Part shown: positions 19,181 to 29,087 of the stretch, in pieces
How positions within the stretch are numbered: position 1 is the first letter of the stretch
Layout of the letters: each line of letters begins with the position of its first letter
Source: Rhodococcus qingshengii
Lineage (GTDB): Bacteria > Actinomycetota > Actinomycetes > Mycobacteriales > Mycobacteriaceae
Assembly (NCBI RefSeq): GCF_021025955.1
Contig: NZ_JAJNCL010000001.1
Span: 868,001-932,000 of the forward strand
Reading direction: 5' to 3'
Length of the DNA: 64,000 bases
Made by a program: the position numbers and the translations under genes
Notes under the pieces: model-generated
Seen by the model: only the letters and a program-made list of their open reading frames with translations
Database searches by the model: none
What the model was told of the DNA's origin: nothing

Positions 19181-19927
19181 TTAGACGAGCCAAATTGCTT
19201 GAGCGACTGGGCTTCCCAGGTCGATGGTATTCGGGCTGTCGCCGAGTCGCACGGATACGGTACCGGCGAAATCGCGGCGCTCCTCGACAGTGATCTCGAC
19301 ATCGAGACTGACGCCGACGGAATCGAAGTACCGGAGCATTTCGGGATCGGAATCGGAGATCCGGGCAACGCGGCCCCGTTCGCCGTTGGCGAAGTCGCTG
19401 AGCTGGCGGGCCGGGGGAGTCGGTACCGAACCATCGGTGGCGGGAATGGGGTCACCGTGTGGATCGCGTTCGGGGAAGCCGAGTTTGGCGTCCATCCGGG
19501 AGATCATCAAATCGGAAACGGCATGTTCGAGGACTTCGGCTTCGTCGTGGACTTCGTCCCACCCGTACCCGAGTTCCTGAACCAGGTAGGTCTCGATCAA
19601 CCGGTGGCGCCGGACCATGGACACAGCAGCGGCGCGGCCGCTGTCTGTCAAGGCGATGGAACCGTAGCGGGCGTGATCGACCAGGCCCTGGTCCGAGAGT
19701 TTGCGGATGGCCTCTGACACGGTCGAGGCCGAGACGCTCATCTTCTCGGACAGGAGCTTGGTGGAAACCCGTTCGTGGGACCACTCCTGGATCGTCCAGA
19801 TGACCTTGAGGTAGTCCTGAGCCACCGACGAGAGCGCGAGCGTGTCGATTGCCGCGTCGTGCGCCGAAGTGTTGTCGCTGTCCGACGCCGATGATGCTTC
19901 CGGGGTTCCGGTCTTGTGAGCTGCCAC
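19181..19927 (-). CDS. mntR: DtxR-family metalloregulator, MntR (SirR) type
   Basis: The 248-residue protein has a winged helix at about 30-95 (SSVAQDYLKVIWTIQEW, then EKMSVSASTVSEAIRKLSDQ), the metal-binding dimerisation domain with RHRLIETYLVQELGYGWDEV and DEAEVLEHAVSDLMI, and a C-terminal SH3/FeoA-like domain. The M. tuberculosis counterpart in this place, Rv2788, is a manganese-responsive repressor. It ends 5 bp from the convergent GNAT gene and is divergent from ribF. Confidence 0.88.
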   Translation of the reverse strand: MAAHKTGTPEASSASDSDNTSAHDAAIDTLALSSVAQDYLKVIWTIQEWSHERVSTKLLSEKMSVSASTVSEAIRKLSDQGLVDHARYGSIALTDSGRAAAVSMVRRHRLIETYLVQELGYGWDEVHDEAEVLEHAVSDLMISRMDAKLGFPERDPHGDPIPATDGSVPTPPARQLSDFANGERGRVARISDSDPEMLRYFDSVGVSLDVEITVEERRDFAGTVSVRLGDSPNTIDLGSPVAQAIWLV

Positions 19928-20044
19928 AACGCTTAGCTTAGGCTACGAAATCCGGAACTTCCGTACGTGAGCGGCAGCACAGCGGTGATTCGCTGGGCGG
20001 GTCCGAACGTGACCCGCCGCTAGTGGACCCGTAGGCTGCCAATC

Positions 20045-21025
20045 GTGCTGAGATGGCGTGGTCTCGACGAAGTTCCGGCCGATTGGGGTCGTTGTGTGCT
20101 CACTATCGGTGTGTTCGACGGTGTGCATCGTGGGCATGCCCAATTGATAGCGAGAGCGGTTACCGCTGCCCGCAAACGTGGTGTTCCGAGCGTGTTGATG
20201 ACGTTCGACCCGCATCCCATGGAGGTTGTGCGGCCGGGTAGTCATCCAGCCCAGTTGACGACGCTGCAACGGCGTGCGGAATTGGCTCAGGATCTGGGCA
20301 TCGACGTCTTCTGCGTGATGCCGTTCACCGCTGATTTCATGAAGCTGACGCCCGAGCGCTATGTCCACGAAATTCTCGTCGAACGCCTGCATGTCGCCGA
20401 GGTGGTGGTGGGTGACAACTTCACCTTCGGCAAGAAGGCGCTCGGAAATGTTGATCTTCTGCGTGAGATGGGCGCTCGTTTCGGCTTTGCCGTCGACGGC
20501 GTCCAGCTGCTCGCCGAGCATGCAGTGACCTTCTCGTCCACCTACATCCGCTCCTGCGTCGACGCGGGCGACATGGAAGCGGCTACCGAAGCTCTCGGTC
20601 GTCCGCATCGTGTCGAAGGTGTAGTCGTGCACGGTGACAAGCGTGGACGCGAGTTGGGATTCCCGACGGCCAACGTTGCACCGCCGATGTTTTCGGCCAT
20701 TCCGGCCGACGGTGTGTACGCAGCGTGGTTCACGGTGCTCGGCGCCGGTGAGGAACTCGGAACTGTCGTTCCCGGTCGTCGATACCAAGCCGCAGTGTCT
20801 GTAGGGACCAATCCGACCTTCTCCGGCCGGACCCGAACCGTCGAGGCGTACGTACTCGACACCGAAGCCGACCTGTACGGGCAACATGTCGCCGTCGACC
20901 TGGTTTCGCGGATTCGCGGGATGGAGAAGTTCGACTCGATCGAGTCGCTCGTCACGGCGATGAACCGGGACGTCGACCGTGCTCGCGAAATCTTGAGTGA
21001 GGACGCAGAGCGCAGCGTGGGTTGA
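20045..21025 (+). CDS. ribF: Bifunctional riboflavin kinase / FAD synthetase
   Basis: The 326-residue protein starts at GTG 20045. The N-terminal adenylyltransferase domain has [16 protein letters not shown] and [14 protein letters not shown]; the C-terminal flavokinase domain has [16 protein letters not shown] and [19 protein letters not shown]. It makes FMN and FAD from riboflavin. The gene is monocistronic between mntR and rpsO. Confidence 0.96.
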   Translation: MLRWRGLDEVPADWGRCVLTIGVFDGVHRGHAQLIARAVTAARKRGVPSVLMTFDPHPMEVVRPGSHPAQLTTLQRRAELAQDLGIDVFCVMPFTADFMKLTPERYVHEILVERLHVAEVVVGDNFTFGKKALGNVDLLREMGARFGFAVDGVQLLAEHAVTFSSTYIRSCVDAGDMEAATEALGRPHRVEGVVVHGDKRGRELGFPTANVAPPMFSAIPADGVYAAWFTVLGAGEELGTVVPGRRYQAAVSVGTNPTFSGRTRTVEAYVLDTEADLYGQHVAVDLVSRIRGMEKFDSIESLVTAMNRDVDRAREILSEDAERSVG

Positions 21026-21186
21026 GCGCAGAGCGCAGCGTTAGTGGCGGCGGCCACATTCGCTGTAGGCGTGCGAATGCGCCGCATTGCTGCTGGTATG
21101 ATCTTCTCTCGGTGCGTGCTGCGGTTTGCGGTGGCCGCGCCCGATCTAGTTCCTTTCACGCAAACGTCATTACAGGAGTGAATCAA

Positions 21187-21456
21187 GTGGCATTGACCAC
21201 GGAAGAAAAGAAGGTCGTTCTCGGCGAGTACGGCTTGCACGAGACCGACACGGGATCGCCCGAAGCTCAGGTGGCAATGCTCACCAAGCGCATCACCGAT
21301 CTCACCGAGCACCTCAAGACCCACAAGCATGACCACCACTCGCGTCGTGGACTGCTCTTGATGGTCGGTCGCCGTCGTCGTCTGCTGAAGTACGTGGCAA
21401 AGACTGACGTCGCTCGCTACCGCACGCTCATCGAGCGTCTCGGCCTGCGTCGCTAG
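21187..21456 (+). CDS. rpsO: 30S ribosomal protein S15
   Basis: The 89-residue protein has the standard S15 sequence: [20 protein letters not shown], then [10 protein letters not shown] and [20 protein letters not shown]. The start is GTG 21187 with an AGGAG site seven bases upstream; an earlier in-frame start near 21022 would add unrelated residues. It binds the central domain of 16S rRNA early in 30S assembly. Confidence 0.97.
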   Translation: MALTTEEKKVVLGEYGLHETDTGSPEAQVAMLTKRITDLTEHLKTHKHDHHSRRGLLLMVGRRRRLLKYVAKTDVARYRTLIERLGLRR

Positions 21457-21894
21457 ATTTTTCCTACGACGCTGATCGAAAGCAACACGGCACGCTTCGG
21501 TTTGCCGAACACTCCGTCAGCCGGCGAAGCCACGCATATACTGGGCTTCGCTGGCTTTCGGCGTTAGCTGCCGCAAGGCAGTTTCCGCTGTCGGCGCACA
21601 TGCACAGTTTTCTATGCGCAGTTGTGCAGTGCGCAGTCAGCACACCGTATGCACCAGAGAACGTGGTGTCGGTTGTCGGTAGTGGTTCTCCGGACCGGGC
21701 AAGTGCCTGAAAGCTCCGGCGGACTTCGATCGACGGCCGCCCGAACGTCGTGACGTCCCGAAGCAGAAATCGCTCGCATAGCAGGAGCGTCTGCAATTCA
21801 AGAGGGGGACGTCCCTCGGTGCGCAGTTTCCACCAGGAGGGTGGACACGCCCGCGCGGGTACGGCGAAGACGAGAGGGAAGTGAAGAGAAAAGA
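21457..21894 (+). promoter_or_regulatory. rpsO-pnp intergenic leader with hairpin at 21519-21556
   Basis: No gene is seen in these 438 bases. A 13-bp stem (AGCCGGCGAAGCC with GGCTTCGCTGGCT, one G-U pair) with a 12-base loop lies 63 bp after rpsO. It has no T-tract. In other bacteria this spacer carries an rpsO terminator and an RNase III-cut pnp leader used for autoregulation; a similar role is inferred from position only. A GAGAGGGAAG purine tract precedes the pnp start. Confidence 0.5.
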
Positions 21895-24165
21895 ATGACA
21901 GACAATTCCGTAGTAGAGGTCGACGAAGGCGTGTTCGAATCCACCGCCGTGATCGACAACGGGTCTTTCGGTACCCGCACCATCCGTTTCGAGACCGGAC
22001 GCCTTGCTCAGCAGGCCGCCGGCGCCGTCGTCGCTTACCTGGACGACGAGACCATGCTGCTGTCCGCTACGAGCGCCAGCAAGCACCCCAAGGAGCACTT
22101 CGACTTCTTCCCCCTGACGGTGGACGTCGAAGAGCGCATGTACGCAGCGGGCCGCATCCCCGGTTCGTTCTTCCGTCGTGAGGGACGCCCCTCCACCGAC
22201 GCGATCCTGACCTGCCGCCTCATCGACCGGCCGCTGCGCCCGTCGTTCGTCGACGGTCTCCGTAACGAGATCCAGGTCGTCGTCACGGTCATGAGCCTCA
22301 ACCCTCAGGATCTGTACGACGTCGTGGCTATCAACGCCGCTTCCGCGTCGACGCAGATCGCGGGCCTGCCGTTCTCCGGACCCGTCGGTGGCGTGCGTGT
22401 TGCACTCATCGTCTCCGAGGACAACAAGGCCGGCCAGTGGGTTGCATTCCCGACGGTCGATCAGCTCGAGAACGCCGTCTTCGACATGGTCGTCGCCGGC
22501 CGCGTCGTGTCCGGCAGCGGTGACAACGCCGACGTCGCGATCATGATGGTCGAGGCCGAGGCCACCGACAACGTCATCGCGAAGATCGCCGACGGCGCTC
22601 AGGCACCGACCGAGGCCATCGTCGCCGAAGGCCTCGAGGCCGCCAAGCCGTTCATCGCACGCCTGTGCGCTGCACAGGCAGCACTGGCATCCAAGGCTGC
22701 AAAGCCCACGGGTGACTACCCGGTCTTCCCGGCGTACCAGGACGACGTATTTGCTGCCGTCGAGGCCGCTGCATCCGAAAAGCTCAATGCCGCACTGACA
22801 ATCGCCGGCAAGCAGGAACGCGACGACAAGACCGACGAGGTCAAGGTCGAGGTTCTCGAGCAGGTTGCACCGAACTTCGAAGGCCGCGAGAAGGAACTGG
22901 GAGCAGCGTTCCGCTCGCTCACCAAGAAGCTGGTTCGCCAGCGCATCCTGCGCGATCAGTTCCGCATCGACGGTCGCGGCGTCACGGACATCCGTTCGCT
23001 GTCTGCCGAGGTTGCGATCATCCCGCGCGCACACGGCTCCGCACTGTTCGAGCGCGGCGAGACCCAGATCCTGGGTGTCACCACTCTCGACATGGTCAAG
23101 ATGGCGCAGCAGGTCGACTCGCTCGGTCCCGAGACCAGCAAGCGCTACATGCACCATTACAACTTCCCGCCGTACTCCACCGGTGAGACGGGCCGCGTCG
23201 GTTCGCCGAAGCGTCGCGAAATCGGTCACGGTGCACTCGCCGAGCGCGCTCTCATGCCGGTTCTGCCCAGCGTCGAAGAGTTCCCGTACGCAATTCGCCA
23301 GGTCTCCGAGGCTCTGAGCTCCAACGGCTCCACCTCGATGGGCTCGGTGTGTGCTTCCACGCTCGCACTGCTCAACGCCGGTGTGCCGCTGCGTGCTCCG
23401 GTTGCCGGTATCGCCATGGGTCTGGTTTCCGACCAGGTCGACGGTGAAACCCGTTACGTGGCTCTGACCGACATCCTCGGCGCCGAAGATGCCTTCGGTG
23501 ACATGGACTTCAAGGTCGCAGGCACCAAGGACTTCGTCACGGCTCTGCAGCTGGATACGAAGCTCGACGGCATCCCGTCCAAGGTTCTCGCCGGCGCGCT
23601 GTCGCAGGCGAAGGACGCCCGGACCACGATCCTCGAGGTCATGGCCGAGGCCATCGACACCCCGGACGAGATGAGCCCGTTCGCTCCCCGCGTGACGGCC
23701 ATCAAGGTCCCCGTCGACAAGATCGGTGAGGTCATCGGCCCCAAGGGCAAGATGATCAACTCCATCACCGAGCAGACCGGTGCCAGCATCTCCATCGAGG
23801 ACGACGGCACCGTGTTCGTCGGCGCCACCGATGGACCGTCTGCACAGGCCGCGATCGACATGATCAACGCCATTGCCAACCCGCAGCTCCCCAAGGTCGG
23901 CGAGCGGTTCCTGGGCACGGTCGTCAAGACCACCGCCTTCGGTGCCTTCGTTTCGCTCCTGCCGGGACGCGACGGACTGGTGCACATCTCGAAGCTGGGC
24001 AGCGGTAAGCGCATTGCCAAGGTCGAAGACGTGGTCAACGTCGGATCCAAGATCCGCGTCGAGATCGCCGACATCGATGCTCGCGGCAAGATCTCGCTGA
24101 TCCCGGTCGAAGAGGGCAACGACGAGGCTGCCGCTCCGGCCGCCGACGAGGCTGCTTCCGAGTAG
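21895..24165 (+). CDS. pnp: Polyribonucleotide nucleotidyltransferase (PNPase)
   Basis: The 756-residue enzyme has two RNase PH domains (first at 20-235, second at about 360-590 with [18 protein letters not shown]), then a KH domain ([20 protein letters not shown]) and a C-terminal S1 domain ([20 protein letters not shown]). It degrades mRNA phosphorolytically. The ATG at 21895 ([12 protein letters not shown]) is preferred over an in-frame start 54 bases earlier. Confidence 0.97.
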   Translation: MTDNSVVEVDEGVFESTAVIDNGSFGTRTIRFETGRLAQQAAGAVVAYLDDETMLLSATSASKHPKEHFDFFPLTVDVEERMYAAGRIPGSFFRREGRPSTDAILTCRLIDRPLRPSFVDGLRNEIQVVVTVMSLNPQDLYDVVAINAASASTQIAGLPFSGPVGGVRVALIVSEDNKAGQWVAFPTVDQLENAVFDMVVAGRVVSGSGDNADVAIMMVEAEATDNVIAKIADGAQAPTEAIVAEGLEAAKPFIARLCAAQAALASKAAKPTGDYPVFPAYQDDVFAAVEAAASEKLNAALTIAGKQERDDKTDEVKVEVLEQVAPNFEGREKELGAAFRSLTKKLVRQRILRDQFRIDGRGVTDIRSLSAEVAIIPRAHGSALFERGETQILGVTTLDMVKMAQQVDSLGPETSKRYMHHYNFPPYSTGETGRVGSPKRREIGHGALAERALMPVLPSVEEFPYAIRQVSEALSSNGSTSMGSVCASTLALLNAGVPLRAPVAGIAMGLVSDQVDGETRYVALTDILGAEDAFGDMDFKVAGTKDFVTALQLDTKLDGIPSKVLAGALSQAKDARTTILEVMAEAIDTPDEMSPFAPRVTAIKVPVDKIGEVIGPKGKMINSITEQTGASISIEDDGTVFVGATDGPSAQAAIDMINAIANPQLPKVGERFLGTVVKTTAFGAFVSLLPGRDGLVHISKLGSGKRIAKVEDVVNVGSKIRVEIADIDARGKISLIPVEEGNDEAAAPAADEAASE

Positions 24166-24182
24166 ATCTCACTTCGTACTCT

Positions 24183-24220
24183 GATGCGGCCCCGCGCGGA
24201 TTTCCGTGCGGGGCCGCATC
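24183..24220 (+). terminator. pnp terminator hairpin
   Basis: A 13-bp perfect stem GATGCGGCCCCGC / GCGGGGCCGCATC, extended by four more pairs (one G-U) around an ATTT loop, starts 17 bases after the pnp stop. The trailing sequence TGTACTGTCTG is only weakly T-rich. Confidence 0.8.
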
Positions 24221-24291
24221 TGTACTGTCTGTAGACACGAGCCTGTAGATACCTGATTCACCACTTGTACCGAGGACTGCTGAACCTTTTC

Positions 24292-25653
24292 ATGGCAAAG
24301 ACCACTCCCAACACCACGCGCAGCCGCAGCGCTGTGCTGAAATCGCCGATCGATGCGAAGTCTCCTGAATCGGGAGTGCAGCGCACGGTCCTTCCCGGCG
24401 GGCTGCGCGTCGTCACCGAATTCATCCCCGGTGTGCGTTCGGCCTCCGTCGGTGTGTGGGTCGGAGTCGGCTCCCGCGACGAGCAGCCGAGTGTGGCCGG
24501 TGCCGCGCATTTTCTCGAGCACCTGCTGTTCAAATCGACGCCGTCACGGACAGCGTTGGACATCGCCCAGGTCATGGATGGTGTGGGCGGCGAACTCAAT
24601 GCATTCACATCGAAGGAACACACCTGTTTCTACGCGCACGTGATCGACGACGACCTTCCGATGGCGGTTGATCTTGTCGCCGACGTCGTGCTGCGCGGGC
24701 GTTGCAGAACCGCGGACGTTGACGTCGAGCGGCAAGTAGTGCTCGAAGAGATCGCGATGCGCGACGACGATCCGGAAGACTTGCTCGGCGACGCGTTCCT
24801 GACCGCGTTGTTCGGCGATCATCCTGTCGGTCGTCCGATCATCGGTAGCGTCGAATCGATCGAGTCGATGTCGCGCAATCAGTTGCATTCCTTCCATGTT
24901 CGGCGTTACACGCCGCAGCGGATGGTGCTGGCCGTAGCGGGAAACGTCGACCACAAGCAGGTGGTGACGCTCGCTCGCCGTGCATTTGCCGGGCATCTCG
25001 AGCGTGGGGTCAAGCCGGCGCCGCGGCGCGAAGGCACTTTGCGATTGCGAACGATGCCTGAACTGAGCTTGACCCATCGCGACAGCGAGCAGGTCCACCT
25101 TGCGCTCGGGGTTCGTGCGTTCGGCCGGCACGAGGGCCATCGCTGGGCGCTGTCGGTTCTCAACGCCGCAGTTGGTGGCGGGCTGAGTTCTCGTCTCTTC
25201 CAAGAGATTCGGGAGAAGCGGGGGCTCGCGTACTCTGTCTATTCCGGCGTCGACACCTTCGCGGACACCGGAGCGTTCTCCGTGTACGCGGGTTGCCAGC
25301 CGGAGAACCTCGGGGAGGTTGCCACAGTGATCCGCGAGGTGCTCGCGAACGTGGCGAGGGACGGAATCACCGACGCCGAGATCGCCCGCGCCAAGGGATC
25401 GCTGCGCGGCGGATTGGTTCTGGCACTGGAAGATTCAGGCTCACGCATGAACCGTATCGGTCGCAGTGAACTGAACTACGGCAACCATCGCAGTGTTGCG
25501 CAGACGCTCGCGACCATCGACGCAGTCACCTCCGAAGAGGTGCTCGAGGTGGCGCAGGTGCTTTTGACGAGGCCGTTTGCAGCCGCCGTCGTCGGCCCGT
25601 ACAAGCGGGTTCGTGATCTCCCCGCGTCGGTACGCGGGATCGTGGGCAAGTAG
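24292..25653 (+). CDS. pepR: M16-family zinc peptidase (PepR-like)
   Basis: The 453-residue protein has the inverted zinc motif AAHFLEHLLFKST (HxxEH) near residue 70 and the distal Glu in EHTCFYAHVIDDDLPMAVDL. The R/Y pair region RLFQEIREKRGLAYSVYSG lies in the C-terminal half. Its place behind pnp matches Rv2782c (pepR). ATG 24292 (MAKTTPN) is preferred over TTG 24265. The substrate in actinobacteria is not known. Confidence 0.92.
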   Translation: MAKTTPNTTRSRSAVLKSPIDAKSPESGVQRTVLPGGLRVVTEFIPGVRSASVGVWVGVGSRDEQPSVAGAAHFLEHLLFKSTPSRTALDIAQVMDGVGGELNAFTSKEHTCFYAHVIDDDLPMAVDLVADVVLRGRCRTADVDVERQVVLEEIAMRDDDPEDLLGDAFLTALFGDHPVGRPIIGSVESIESMSRNQLHSFHVRRYTPQRMVLAVAGNVDHKQVVTLARRAFAGHLERGVKPAPRREGTLRLRTMPELSLTHRDSEQVHLALGVRAFGRHEGHRWALSVLNAAVGGGLSSRLFQEIREKRGLAYSVYSGVDTFADTGAFSVYAGCQPENLGEVATVIREVLANVARDGITDAEIARAKGSLRGGLVLALEDSGSRMNRIGRSELNYGNHRSVAQTLATIDAVTSEEVLEVAQVLLTRPFAAAVVGPYKRVRDLPASVRGIVGK

Positions 25654-25675
25654 TTCGAACTATCGAAATCGGGGT

Positions 25676-26788
25676 GTGCAGTTGAAGATCCGTGGTGCAG
25701 TGCTCGAAGAGATCGGCCGGAAGCGTCCCTTCGCGGAATCGACTCCGATTTCGATTTCGGAACTCGACCTCGAATCCCCGGGCCCGGGTGAGATCCTCGT
25801 CAAGATCGAAGCTGCCGGCCTTTGTCACTCCGACCTCTCCGTGGTCGACGGGAATCGCGTACGCCCCGTGCCGATGTTGTTGGGCCATGAGGCGGCAGGT
25901 CGAATCATCGAACTCGGCGACGGAGTTGATTCGTTGTCGGTGGGCACTCGCGTCGTGATGACTTTTCTTCCGCGGTGCGGTGAATGCGCGGGATGCGCCA
26001 CTGACGGCCGGATGCCGTGCACGGTGGGTAGCGCCGCCAACAACGACGGCAGTTTGCTCGGTGGCGCGCAACGACTGCGGCGCTCCGGCGAGAAGGTCAA
26101 ACATCATCTCGGTGTTTCGGGTTTCGCGACGCATGCTGTGGTCAACGCCAAGTCGGTAGTTGCTGTCGACGACGACATCCCGGCCGAAATTGCAGCCGTG
26201 CTCGGTTGCGCTGTGTTGACCGGCGGGGGAGCGCTGCTCAATGCGGCCAGGCCTCGCCCGGCCGACACGGTGATGGTGGTCGGCTTGGGCGGAGTCGGGA
26301 TGGCCGCAATTCTGACGGCCCACGCACTCGGGGTCGAGAACGTCATCGGCGTCGACGCGCTGGAGTCGAAGTTGGCCCAGGCCCTGGAATTGGGCGCGAC
26401 CGAGGTCTTCACACCGTCCGGGTTGACCGAGAGCGGTGTCCGCGCAGACATCGTCGTCGAGGCTGCCGGAAATGCTCGGGCATTCGAGACCGCGGTGGCT
26501 GCGACGGCAGCGGGTGGCACGACCGTCACGGTCGGGTTGCCGGCGCCTGACGCGCGCTCGTCGATCTCACCTCTCGGGCTGGTCGCCGAAGCGCGGACCA
26601 TCATCGGCAGCTACCTCGGATCCGCAGTCCCGGCTCGCGACATCCCGATCTACGCGCAGTTGTGGCGGGACGGGAAGCTACCGGTCGAGAAGCTGATCTC
26701 CTCGCGAATCGAATTGGCCGACATCAATTCCGGTATGGACGAACTTGCGGACGGAAAAGCAATCCGACAGGTCATAGTTTTCGACTGA
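25676..26788 (+). CDS. Zinc-dependent alcohol dehydrogenase (MDR superfamily)
   Basis: The 370-residue protein has the catalytic zinc ligands in AGLCHSDLSV and LLGHEAAG, the structural zinc loop CGECAGCATDGRMPC, and the nucleotide-binding VVGLGGVGMAAI near residue 200. It resembles class III-like or aryl-alcohol dehydrogenases that use NAD or mycothiol-type cofactors. The GTG at 25676 gives the expected N-terminus (MQLKIRGAVLEEIG); TTG 25682 is possible. It is 22 bp after pepR. Confidence 0.88.
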   Translation: MQLKIRGAVLEEIGRKRPFAESTPISISELDLESPGPGEILVKIEAAGLCHSDLSVVDGNRVRPVPMLLGHEAAGRIIELGDGVDSLSVGTRVVMTFLPRCGECAGCATDGRMPCTVGSAANNDGSLLGGAQRLRRSGEKVKHHLGVSGFATHAVVNAKSVVAVDDDIPAEIAAVLGCAVLTGGGALLNAARPRPADTVMVVGLGGVGMAAILTAHALGVENVIGVDALESKLAQALELGATEVFTPSGLTESGVRADIVVEAAGNARAFETAVAATAAGGTTVTVGLPAPDARSSISPLGLVAEARTIIGSYLGSAVPARDIPIYAQLWRDGKLPVEKLISSRIELADINSGMDELADGKAIRQVIVFD

Positions 26789-26900
26789 AAATCGTTACCT
26801 CCTGTAACGCTTCTTTCGTACTGGACGACTACTCGAATGACGTTGCGTGACGCCCCGGGGGTCGGTCGTACGTTTTCCAAAAGCTGATTGGGGAGAAGAT

Positions 26901-28595
26901 ATGCCGGTTCGTGGGTTCTTTTCGCGACATCGAATACTGGCGGGTGCACTAGCGCCCGCAGCGCTCGGCGTGGCCGCGTTGGTGGCGGTCGCAGTTGCCG
27001 TGGATTCTCCGGAGTCACGCACGATCGAGACACAATTGACGTCTTCGGTCACCGAGTGTCACGACATGGTGAGCATCGCGGTTGCAGGTCGACACGACAC
27101 ACCGGACGCTTCGACGGTGAAGATGTTGCTGGGAGCCGACGGGAAGCCCCTTCCGGCCGCCCTGTCCGGTGACTACAAGAGTGAACGCGTCGACCAGGTG
27201 ATCAACCCGGCAGGCTCCGTCAACGCGAACAAACCCGGCTCTTACGCGGCTGTGTACATCGCGTACCCGGCCAACATGGCGTCCTACGAGGACGCCGTCG
27301 CTGCCGGCGCTGCAAACACGCAGTCCGTGATGAGTGCCATCGCCAAGGAATGCCCGAAGACTCAGTTCTCGATCGTCGGGTACAGCGAAGGCGCCGATGT
27401 GGTGCGTCGCGTGGCGAAGGACATCGGTACGCAGGAGAACAACGAGTTCGGGGTCGACCCGGACAAGGTTGTCGGTGTGGTCATGCTGGCGGATGCAGGC
27501 CGTGAAGCCGGCGACGGCACGTTCCTCGGTGCCAAGAATCCGTTCACGAACCCGAACAACTTCGATACGAAGTACCAGGACGGCACCTCCGCGACACCCG
27601 GCGAAGGTGTTCTCCCCGACACTGCTGGAGGTTTCGGCAAGCTGAACGGCAAGGTCGCGTCCTTCTGCTCGGACGGTGACTTCACCTGCTCGGCTCCCAG
27701 CAACATCTCCCTGTTGATCTTGGCGGCAAATGTCGGTCGGCAATTGAACATCGACCAGCTCGAATCGCAGGGTTTGAACCCGGCCACCGGTCAGGACGTC
27801 GCGGTGGTGTTCGGCCAGGTCGTCTTCGAGGCGTTCGCAGACATTTCGTCCAATCCCAACTGGATGCAGAGTGACGAGACGTTCCTTCAGGTGATGCTCA
27901 AGGTGTCGGATCCGGGGTACAAGCCCGGTAAAACACCCGCGCCGGCACCGGTAGCCGATGGCGAGACGGTGTCTACCGACAAGGTGTCTCCGCTGGCATA
28001 TCTGCCGCAGAAGCTCTTCAAGGAGATCGTCGGTCTCATCGCTACCAACCAGAACACGATTCCCGTGATCCTGAGCGACCCCTACCAGCAGACACTCGCT
28101 CCGGATGTCGGACACCACTTCGATTACTGGCGTGATGCGGATGCGGCCAACGGCAAACCGTTGACTTCAGCTCAGTACGCAGCAGCCTGGCTCACCTACC
28201 TCGCCCAACAGGCGAAGGAGGGAAAGCCCGTCGACGCTGCGGCGAAGCCGACCCCCGAACAGATCACCGCCGCCGTCGATGCATACATGGCTGACGGCAA
28301 TGCGGAAGGCGATGCCGCGGTGGCTGAAGGCGCCGGAACCGGTCAGGCACCGGCCGGGACCACTGGCTCCACGGGATCTGCTGGAGCGCCCGCAACCACG
28401 TCACAGGTGCCTGCGGCAGGATCGGCGTCGGTCACATCGGGAGCGGTCGCCACTCCGACAGGTTCGGCGGCAGTGACGCCGACGTCGACCGTTCCGACCA
28501 CACCGGTAGCGGCCACGGATGCGACGACGGTGCCCCCGACAACAACAGCGACGTCGACGACCACGACGGCGAAGGTGCCGGTTCCGAACCCGTAA
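26901..28595 (+). CDS. Large secreted cutinase-family protein
   Basis: The 564-residue protein starts at ATG 26901 behind GGGGAGAAG. Residues 10-35 form a signal or membrane anchor (ILAGALAPAALGVAALVAVA). The cutinase-like alpha/beta hydrolase core has the nucleophile motif IVGYSEGADVVRR near residue 160. Residues after about 470 are a Thr/Ala/Pro-rich low-complexity tail ending VPVPNP, probably crossing the cell wall. Related mycobacterial proteins act as esterases or phospholipases on mycomembrane lipids. The substrate is not known. Confidence 0.85.
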   Translation: MPVRGFFSRHRILAGALAPAALGVAALVAVAVAVDSPESRTIETQLTSSVTECHDMVSIAVAGRHDTPDASTVKMLLGADGKPLPAALSGDYKSERVDQVINPAGSVNANKPGSYAAVYIAYPANMASYEDAVAAGAANTQSVMSAIAKECPKTQFSIVGYSEGADVVRRVAKDIGTQENNEFGVDPDKVVGVVMLADAGREAGDGTFLGAKNPFTNPNNFDTKYQDGTSATPGEGVLPDTAGGFGKLNGKVASFCSDGDFTCSAPSNISLLILAANVGRQLNIDQLESQGLNPATGQDVAVVFGQVVFEAFADISSNPNWMQSDETFLQVMLKVSDPGYKPGKTPAPAPVADGETVSTDKVSPLAYLPQKLFKEIVGLIATNQNTIPVILSDPYQQTLAPDVGHHFDYWRDADAANGKPLTSAQYAAAWLTYLAQQAKEGKPVDAAAKPTPEQITAAVDAYMADGNAEGDAAVAEGAGTGQAPAGTTGSTGSAGAPATTSQVPAAGSASVTSGAVATPTGSAAVTPTSTVPTTPVAATDATTVPPTTTATSTTTTAKVPVPNP

Positions 28596-28633
28596 TCCTT
28601 CTCGCCGGCGTTCGTCACACGAACAACGCTGTC

Positions 28634-28676
28634 ACAGGCTGCGATCCGCAACTAGTTGCGGATCGCAGCCTGTTTT
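28634..28676 (+). terminator. Perfect palindromic terminator with T-run
   Basis: Twenty-base arms (ACAGGCTGCGATCCGCAACT and its exact complement) are followed by TTTT. It lies 38 bases after the cutinase-family stop and separates this gene from the hydrogenase island. Confidence 0.85.
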
Positions 28677-28678
28677 CA

Positions 28679-28695
28679 TGTACGGGTTACGTACA
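28679..28695. promoter_or_regulatory. TGTACG-N5-CGTACA inverted repeat upstream of hypA
   Basis: A perfect 6-5-6 dyad lies 61 bases before the hypA start and just beyond the preceding terminator. It is the only strong dyad in the short promoter region of the hydrogenase island, apart from a smaller CACGA-A-TCGTG at 28736-28746. It is a candidate operator for a dimeric regulator; which one is unknown. Confidence 0.4.
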
Positions 28696-28755
28696 GCGAC
28701 CGTTGGTGCTTATCGTGGAAGGGAGGTTTCCGGATCACGAATCGTGGGTTTCACC

Positions 28756-29085
28756 GTGCACGAGTTGTCTATTGCGCAGAGTGTGGTCGAAGCGGTGTGT
28801 GAGCGTGCCGGCGAGCGACGGGTATCGAGCGTGCGGCTTGAAGTAGGGCAACTCTGCGCGGTGGTTCCACACTCTCTGTTGTTTTGCTTCGACGTCGTCA
28901 CTGCGGGTACTCACGCCGAAGGCGCCAGCTTGCACATCGATCAGATTGCAACCAGCGCGCGATGCAAAAGCTGCGGCGTGACGTTCTCGCCGCCAGACAT
29001 GTTCTTGCTGTGTACATGCGGCAGTGCTGATGTCGAGGTGCTTGCCGGCCGAGAGTTGCGGATCCTGTCGATGGAAGTGAGCTGA
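28756..29085 (+). CDS. hypA: Hydrogenase nickel-insertion protein HypA
   Basis: The 109-residue protein starts at GTG 28756, giving MHELSIAQSVVEAV. His2 and Glu3 form the nickel site. The zinc region has CKSCGVTFSPP and then LLCTCGSADVEVLAG; the second pair is C-x-C instead of the usual C-x2-C. HypA delivers nickel to the large subunit together with HypB. It is the first gene of the island, and hypB starts 2 bases after its stop. Confidence 0.93.
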   Translation: MHELSIAQSVVEAVCERAGERRVSSVRLEVGQLCAVVPHSLLFCFDVVTAGTHAEGASLHIDQIATSARCKSCGVTFSPPDMFLLCTCGSADVEVLAGRELRILSMEVS

Positions 29086-29087
29086 GC

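Noticed and set aside
21637..23985. Minus-strand open frame of 782 codons opposite pnp
   Set aside because: pnp on the plus strand is certain; the opposite frame is an artefact of codon bias.
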